Positions 56,701 to 64,000 of a DNA stretch of 64,000 nt are shown in pieces. Numbering within the stretch: the stretch's first letter is position 1; every line of letters starts with the position of its first letter. The notes beneath the pieces were generated by a model. That model searched no databases and was not told the origin of the DNA. It saw only the letters and a program-made list of their open reading frames with translations. The DNA comes from Branchiostoma floridae (Eukaryota; Chordata; Leptocardii; Amphioxiformes; Branchiostomatidae): positions 19,462,496 to 19,526,495 of the forward strand of contig NC_049982.1 of the NCBI RefSeq assembly GCF_000003815.2, given 5' to 3'. Position numbers and translations under genes: made by a program.

Positions 56701-59700
56701 TTCTGTAGATGCCATCAATTTATGATCAGATTTAAGATATATTTGTTATTTTTTTATGGATTTGTAGATCTATTGTCACATACAGAACTTGGTATTGTTT
56801 TGACCTACCAAGGGTGGCACAACAGGGGGCAACGACTAAGTCTCTCTCTCTATTTCAGGCTTCTGACCGACTGAAAACAGAAGATGAGCTAGCCAGAGAA
56901 GAACAGGAGAGATTACAAAAGCTGGAGGTGAGTTTAAATGGGCAGCAATAAATAGCACGAATACAGGTTTCTTTGATTAAAAGAAGTATTGAGAGAACTA
57001 TCAGAAGTAAACACTAATGATCAACACTTGTCCATACGTTGTCCTCTTACAATCCTGAATGTACAGGTGAAGTTGTTTTATACCCCCCTCCCCACCTAGG
57101 CTGACAGACAGTTGAGAATGAAAGGTCTAACCCAGGAGGACATCAGACAACAGCAGCAGAACAGACATGTGTCTGCAGATGATCTGGATGATGGGTAGGT
57201 CTAAGTTTAATGATACTTTCTACATGTGCAAAGTATGTCTTGATTTATACATGTACACACACACACACAAACAAGCACACACACACACTCACAGACAAAC
57301 ACTCAGAAAACATAACCGTCTTGGCATGGGTTGTCAGATTTTTCTTTGGTAAGCAATGCATGATTGTAGAATTTATTAATCATAATTTATTCATTTTTAA
57401 GACACAGTTTGGACTCACACATGTACTTGAAAAAACATGGTCCCAGATAAATGATGTGTTCTGTGAGAATGTGGCTTTCAAATTCATACATTTTACTTAG
57501 TTTGACACATTGACCCAACAGGTTTGACTTCATCAGACCAGAGAGACTTCAGCTAGCCTACAAAGATGGGAAGCTGTTACTGCCGGAAGGAAAAGAGCTG
57601 ATGCCATCAACTTCTGGTACATTGATCTCCATCTTCACTTTAATGGAATTAATAGTGTTTACATGACATGTATATCATTATGCTGCAGCAGCTCTTGCTT
57701 GCCAATATATGTTACATGTAAACTTAAAAGTATAACATGTATATGCGTTTGACTGTTAAATAAACTATTTTTTCTTCTTCACTTTCTTGCTACACAGATG
57801 CAGATCAGAAACCAATCAGAAGGAAGCATCATAGTGAGGCTGCAAGTGGATCTGAAGCTGACCAATCAGAAGATGAAGACAAGGAGGGTCATTCTGATGA
57901 AGAGAATTCTGACCAATCAGAAGGCGAGGGCAGTGACCAATCAGAAGAGGAAGAGAAAGATGATGATGGCTCTGACTTAGAATCAGAGAGGTCTTCAGAC
58001 AATGATTCTGAGGAGGAACAAGAAGAGGAGGAGGAAGACATTGATAATGAAGGAAGTGAAGAGGAGGTAGAAGAGGATAGAGAAGAGAAGGACAAGAGAG
58101 AACAGAAAACTCAAGCAATGGAGAAGACAAGTATATCCAAAAAGGTACAAACTCCATTTCTCTTGTACATGCAGAGTTACTGTACTATGTGTTTATCTTC
58201 AAAAGGCTATATGATTATCTATATGTATCTGTATGTGTTGCTACTGATTGATTTTAACAAAAAAATATGTTCTCTAATATTTTCTTTCAGGAAAGAAAGG
58301 CTATAGCTGAAGCAGCCAAAACAGAACTTTCCTTATACTTTTAAAGGTAAGATTTAGATAAGTTATTTTGCTTGAGTATCTCTTCCTGTACATACTTGTA
58401 TATCAAAAGCACTTTACACTTCCTTCGGTTTAAAGAAATGCTCTTTTGTTTGAAATGTTTCCCAGCACCAGAGTCTTTGAAAGACCTTATGGAGCTGCTG
58501 GAAGGACAGTCGTATGACAGACAGCTACTCATCATGAACAGGATAAGGAAATGCCATCATCCTAGTCTGGCGGAAGGTAACAGGAAAAAACTGCAGGTAG
58601 GGACACCCGATTCACACTGTGGTGTCTTTTTACAACCTCCTTACTTATTCCATATCTCCTTATGGACATTTTGGATAGTTCCAGTTGTAACGGCAAATAT
58701 TCATCTTTTCAGAATCTGTTCTCTATCTTGCTGGAGTACTTTGGAAAGCTGGCCAATCAGAGCCCTGTTGCCATGGAGATGATTGATGGGTTAACCATGT
58801 GAGTATCTGTTGTTTCCTCAGGTCTGCGCTATGAAAATACTGGGCTTGAAATACATGTACATATGCATTTTTGTGCACCCAAAATTGGACCTGTGCAATT
58901 TTAACTAGCGCACCAGTATAACAAGATAGTTATTTTAGCTGTATAGGGTTTACGTACATAAAAGTACTTTACTCTTATATATCATATTCTTGAATTTAAG
59001 GGGGTAAAATTACCATAAAGATAAAGGAATTCATTGGGAGGACAGCGTGCAAAATACCCCCTTGCACACTTGCACATTGCAACCACTTTTTGCTTGGTGC
59101 AACTTACTTCTAAGCTCTGGTTGCACAGGGTGCAACTTAGATTTTGAGCCTCAGAACTCTATTTTGTTGTCAATTTACTTGATTTTTAGTTTGAAACAAA
59201 CATGCTTGTAAGTAAATGATATTAAAAGGTTATGTATTTTTTTAAGAAATTAGTGAATTGTAGGTGGTGCAACTTGAAATTCAGTTGTGCAACCTAGATT
59301 TTGCCCCAGGTTGCACAGTCTGCAACCTGGCTCAGAAAAGTATTTTGTACACTGGAGGACAAACCGTAAGAAAAGTTGTGTCATAGAATATGGCAGATGA
59401 TTCCCAGTCTTCTCCTTGTCCAGCCACCTGTATGAGCTGGCCCAGCAGTCCCCAGGCCCTTCTGCTGACACTGTACAGACTGTGCTGAAGAACAAGTACC
59501 ACAAGTTTGACTCAGTCTGTCAGAGGAAGGGGAGGGCCGTGTATCCTGCTGTGGACACTGTAAGTCATGTTTAACAGTCTTTCTTTAAGTTTTATTTGTT
59601 TAAGCTACAGTTGATGTGTTGGATACTTTAAAGGAGTTTTTGTGTGCCCATAATTCAATGTTGCAATCTCTTGTATTCTGTGATATCTTGAATATAACAG

Positions 59701-62700
59701 TTGAACTAAATCAACTTGAAGTTGACTTCCTCACAAAGCTAGTGTTGATGTTCTTCCCCAGCTGTTGTTGTTCAAGCTGGTATCAGTGATCTTCCCCACC
59801 TCAGACTTCCGACACAGTGTGGTCACCCCGGCTATGTTGTTCATGGCACAGATCCTCACAAAGGTTGGATAGAAGTTTAATTTGTATACTACCTTTAAGG
59901 CCTGAAAAAATGCATTACTGGTATATCATTTTCCTCTTGCTGAATTTGTTTTCAGTTTTACTGGTGTATGTGCAGAGCTTGCCATATCCAATGTCCAAGT
60001 CTTGCATGTAAGCGTAGAATTGTATGATTATACTGACTCTGATCATTATCGTTGTCAATGAGGGAAAAATTACATTTGATAGCAAAAATTACATGACATA
60101 TACCTAATATCTCCCTTCAGTGCCCAGTGACTTCTGGGAGAGATGTTGCCTGTGGACTGTTTGTTTGTACAGTCTTTCTTCAGGTGGGTTGATAATGACA
60201 TTGTACATTTTGTAAGTATGCACCCAAGGTCTAAGGTAAGGTTAGGGCTACCTTATATTGTTATTACATTGTTTGAAAGACACTATAGTGTCAAACATAC
60301 ATGTATAAAACATGACAATCAGTCCAACAACATTGTATCCTGGTGATTTGTGTGCAAATTTGGAAGGATATATGTTAAACATGGATGGGAACATTTGGAT
60401 TTGTTTTATATTTGTATGCATTTGTGTGTATGTGTGTGTGTAGGCGCATGGGTGCGTGTGTGTGTATGCAAGTGTGGGTACTTGCCTGTGTAGCATCTTA
60501 GATGTGCTTTTTTCCGTTCCAGTACGTGTCGCTGTCCAAAAGATTTGTACCTGAAGTCATAAACTACCTGCAAGGGCTTCTCTACCTTGCTGTAAAGAAA
60601 GAATCTAGAAAAGGTATGGCCCTATTAATGTATGTTTACTAAGATAAATGTAGTAGTAGAATCTATTGAGACATCTTGTCCTTCAATGTTCTTTTTGTTT
60701 TTATCTAAAAAGCATTATGACCATGCACACATGAACATGTATAATGCTAGCTTGTACATGTTTGTAGGCTTACACAAGAAAGAACTGCCATTCATAAGTT
60801 GTCCTTGTTAACTACAAATATATATGACCCTGTAATGTAAATACCCGGTACATCATTCTCCTGAAATTGTACATTTGACTGTTTCCAGCTGTGGCTGCTG
60901 AAGTGGTCCCACCTTTCAAGCACACCGGTGCACAAGGAAACCTACTGGTCCTACAGGAACCAGACGACTCGGGGTGAGTTTTGTGTACAGGGGGTTTGTG
61001 TTATGTTTTCTTCAAGTTGTGAATAGTCAGGTTGTGTGTCAGGCTAAAACAACAACATACAGATTTGTCTATTCCCGTAGTTAGCTTGTCATGTGACTTT
61101 TTATTGCCAATATATCTGCCAATTTACCATTGCATTTTGCAATTTCATTTTCTCCACTCTACAAGTAAAAGATACATTGTGCAAAACTGTAGACTCTTTT
61201 TTTCCTAGGTCTATGAGTATCGAGCCCTTGCCTTTGGACTATCTCTCCAAGAACCCAGTACAGGACACAGACACTGATGACTTCAGGTAAGGACAGTCAA
61301 GTCACAGGAATGATTTATGTGTCAGAAAAGCCAAGTTGTGTTCATTCATACATTATTAGACATGTTTTACTCTATTGTTGGTTTACCACTTGTTTTTGCA
61401 ATAAAANNNNNNNNNNNNNNNNNNNNNNNNNNNNNNNNNNNNNNNNNNNNNNNNNNNNNNNNNNNNNNNNNNNNNNNNNNNNNNNNNNNNNNNNNNNNNN
61501 NNNNNNTATGAAGGAACTTGATGTTGTCCCTTTTCTCCAGGATAAGTGCCACTCATGCTACTCTTCAGCTCACCAATATGTTTGCAAACATGTACAAGAA
61601 TCTCCCAGCATTCCATGAGATTTTCTCACCAATCAGTGACCTGCTGTCAAAACACCTGCTGTTGGCTGCCTATCCACAAGAAGTACAGGTAGGTCAAAGT
61701 TGATAGCTATCTGCATGAAGCTTTCTGTGTTTATTGGATATAATTTTAAGATTAGGTCAGTGTACAATCTCTAAATCTAACTTGTTGATGTTGTGAGTAT
61801 CTATCATGACAAGAATCAATACAGTAACTTTATACTTTGTAAAATCAGACATTTTCAACACGAACTACATGTTCAGGCGCTTCTGCATTCTAAATACAAA
61901 TACAATCTACTTTGTCAGTTATCTTAGTGCCTTATACATATACATGATGTAACTGCTAATTCTGCATGTACCCGTATACAGCGTTCCCGCCAGGTTCTTG
62001 AAAGTATGCGTCCAAATATTTGGGAGGGGCGTAATGAGCGCCGAAGGCGCGAGACGAGCGCCGCAGGCGCTCGCATTCTAGGGGGGTCCGGGGGCATGCT
62101 CCCCCAGGAAAATTTGGATTTTCAAACCCTCTAGAACACAATTTCCTGCAATTTGAGAGGATAATCACGCACTTGAGATTGGATGTCGGTTGCCTCTTTT
62201 ACTCCCATTTTTAGTTATCGACGACCACCCTCTTCATCAAAATACGTTATATTAAGAAAAAAAAAAAAAAACTATCGCCTTCCGTGATCTGGCCCGGGTA
62301 TTATTTGTCCAGACATGTCTACATGAAAATTTTGGATTTTTGATGCTTCAAAACAGGACTCTAGCCAGTTCGTCAGCCCATGGAAAAATTCTGCCAATTT
62401 TTTTCCGTCATTGAAAAAAAAATGTCTACCTCGTGCGATCGATGTTGCGCCCTCCCGCATCGAATAGTTTTCCGAGACGATAAAATAACGGCGCCATCAC
62501 ACTTTGTGTTTTTTTCTATTTTGCCCGATGATTTTACTCAAATTTTTCGAACCGGTGGGGTTTTACAAGGCCTTGCCGTCATTTTCCACGAGCGTGCGTT
62601 TGTTTCCTGCGACCTCAGGTAACCCCGTTTTCGGCGTGAAATCTTTGGCTGGATTTCTTTTTAAATAGATCAAGAACGTTATACATTACTCGAAGGAGAA

Positions 62701-64000
62701 CGATCTGCTGCCTCTTTGGCAGTGATCAGTGCCGGTGTAGCCTTGAAGCAGTAGCCAGAAAGACGTCCCAACGTGCTGGGCGTTGCGATCGACGGTCCGT
62801 CAGGGGAGGGGGGCGTGCCGCGCCATGTGCCACGGAGGCGCCAACGCTAGTGCACAGCCGACTCGATCGACGCTTGACAACAATATTGTGGCCCCTTTTC
62901 TGCCACAAATTTTGTCTTTTTGAAAGAAGGAGAAATTTTGTAAATAAGAAATAAAGTGTATAGTTTTGGATTCTTCACTTATTTACCGCACACCGTTTTT
63001 TTTAACTTGGATAAATGAGGAAACTTTAATAGTAAATTGTTAGCAGCTAGGGAAGAAACTCCAGACGACACGGGCGGCTACCAACGTCACGTGCGCTAAT
63101 ACTCGGTAACTTTTGTTTTGTTTTTCCCGATGACCAATGACAGAGTGTAACATTACATTTATCAAACGCTGATTGGTTATCAAGATGATTGGATTTGGAC
63201 CTGGTGGCTAATCTAGACTGATTGGCGCTAGCGGCCTGTTGTCAAAGATACCGACTGCAAATCAACTGCCCACGGTGTGAGAACTTTTGTTGAGATGTGC
63301 AGCACTCGCGCAGAGCAGTTTGTTCGTTCAATACTAGTATTACCTACAAATCTTTAACAAATACGTGAAAATGAGGACAAGTAAATATCAGAATATAAAA
63401 TCTGCATAAGATTTCTTCGAGTGTTAAAGAATGCTGACTCTCAGATGTATTTCACTGACTACAAAAAATTACATTGCGCAACGGACGGCTCAGACTGGCT
63501 CGTGGCAGGGTGTGTCGGACATGGGTCCGCTAGTTGTAAAATGTGCCGCGCTCCGCCCTATGCCCAGACTACTGGGATGACCGGAAAGTGAAGAATTTGA
63601 AGTATAAATTGTAAAGGTAGGATTCCTTCGTATAAAGACAGATATTTTAAAAGATTCCAGATACATTTTGTACACTGGTGGTACAGGTCAGCCTTTCCTT
63701 CAGATTTTTTTACGGACGCATTCAGCCGAGCCGAGTGCGTCTTTCCAGAAAAAAATGCGTCCAAAGACGTAAAGACGTATGCCTGGCGGGAACGCTGCCC
63801 GTATATTATACCTTAGACCTTGGTCTCCATCTACAAAGCACTATCACAAAACATATCCAAAACACTTACACCTATTAGTAAGGTACATGATATTACACCC
63901 GTTCATCCTCAAATCTACATTAACCCATCTGCTGACCCCTGTTTTCAGGATGGTAGGTCCCAGTTCCTCCAGCTTGTGACAGACCACCACAGTCAGGCCA
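53745..64000 (+). CDS. NOP14: NOP14 nucleolar protein, ribosome biogenesis (23 exons, 3' end outside window)
   Basis: Exons 53745-53804, 54042-54167, 54306-54440, 54823-54961, 55228-55301, 55487-55552, 55790-55897, 56436-56522, 56859-56927, 57100-57194, 57522-57616, 57798-58144, 58291-58346, 58466-58596, 58713-58798, 59424-59559, 59762-59863, 60121-60183, 60523-60613, 60889-60973, 61209-61286, 61541-61688, 63949-64000 (partial). NOP14 is part of the small-subunit processome and acts in 18S rRNA maturation with EMG1 and NOC4. Family landmarks: NPFEVRINRQK, LNEDEELTHFGQSL, HFGGFL, YDIMVRELGFE, SADDLDDGF, a long acidic tract (exon 12), RKCHHPSLAEGN, FPTSDFRHSVVTPA and TKCPVTSGRDVACGLFVC. The visible part is about 809 codons of an expected 850-900. 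Exon 13 has one T too many (run 58339-58342), giving an in-frame TAA; with three T the frame continues F-K-APES as in relatives. The 100-N gap 61407-61506 falls in intron 21. Confidence 0.95.
54546..54735. repeat. Inverted-repeat element in NOP14 intron 3
   Basis: Outer arms GGATATAGGAGAGTTCTTTT / AAAAGAATTCTCCTATATCC and a near-perfect inner pair CAGAGCTTCTGACTGGAGTT / AACTCCAGTCAGAAGCTCTG, so the whole 190 bases can fold as one long hairpin. Confidence 0.75.
57254..57300. repeat. CA-rich microsatellite in NOP14 intron 10
   Basis: Imperfect ACACAC run with AA and GC interruptions. A related imperfect TG tract occurs at about 60423-60475. Confidence 0.8.
61407..61506. other. Assembly gap (100 N) in NOP14 intron 21
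   Basis: Exactly 100 N; the flanking exons 21 and 22 are both complete and phase-matched, so no coding sequence need be missing. Confidence 0.95.
61979..63797. mobile_element. Non-autonomous hAT-type transposon, 1819 bp, with 8-bp target duplication
   Basis: In NOP14 intron 22. The ends CAGCGTTCCCGCCAGG and CCTGGCGGGAACGCTG are exact inverse complements over 16 bases. The perfect 8-bp duplication CCCGTATA lies at 61971-61978 and 63798-63805. CAG-type ends with 8-bp duplications define hAT elements. Subterminal sequence carries GCGCC-rich repeats and a near-palindrome GGGGGCATGCTCCCCC. GACGCATT/AATGCGTCC words mark the inner right end. No transposase frame is seen, so it is non-autonomous. 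Confidence 0.92.

Overview
The window reads as nuclear DNA of an invertebrate deuterostome, most consistent with a lancelet (Branchiostoma-like). Genes are intron-rich with GT-AG splicing, moderately AT-rich and spaced by short intergenic stretches full of small inverted-repeat elements. The protein set (DHX32/DQX1 helicase, Kazal-loop OATP transporter, SLC22 transporter, animal type I polyketide synthase, NOP14) fits such an animal. The species is inferred from gene content only. Two runs of exactly 100 N (30178-30277, 61407-61506) are scaffold gaps. All gene models were rebuilt by eye from splice sites and reading-frame continuity.

Layout. 1-2278: no gene recognised. 2279-9796 (-): DHX32/DQX1-type degenerate DEAH-box protein, 12 exons, 790 codons, with a CpG-rich 5' flank. 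11429-12302: TIR transposon copy. 13447-22468 (-): SLCO/OATP transporter, 12 exons (702 aa), with a likely alternative last exon and one GC-AG intron. 22469-31386: long non-coding stretch with TIR elements, short repeats, a duplicated segment and an assembly gap. 31387-37778 (-): SLC22-family transporter, 9 exons, 612 aa, with a second copy of the transposon in intron 1. 37986-38645: two inverted 174-bp MITEs. 40786-49286 (+): iterative type I polyketide synthase, 6 exons, 2177 aa, of which 1916 are in one exon. 50797-52651 (-): small stathmin-like coiled-coil protein, 4 exons. 53386 to about 53640: 5S rRNA-derived SINE. 53745-64000 (+): NOP14 ribosome-biogenesis gene, 23 exons seen, running off the right edge, with a one-base frameshift in exon 13 and a hAT element in its last visible intron.

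Functionally the genes are mostly unrelated housekeeping and transport genes. The one arrangement that could be more than chance is a complete polyketide synthase beside two small-molecule transporter genes (SLC22 and SLCO) on the opposite strand. The most notable single findings are: the polyketide synthase with intact KS-AT-DH-KR-ACP catalytic residues, a degenerate enoyl-reductase and no thioesterase; the helicase that has lost both motif VI arginines; the GC-AG intron and switchable C-terminus of the SLCO gene; the NOP14 frameshift; and a dense set of non-autonomous DNA transposons whose ends can be read exactly.
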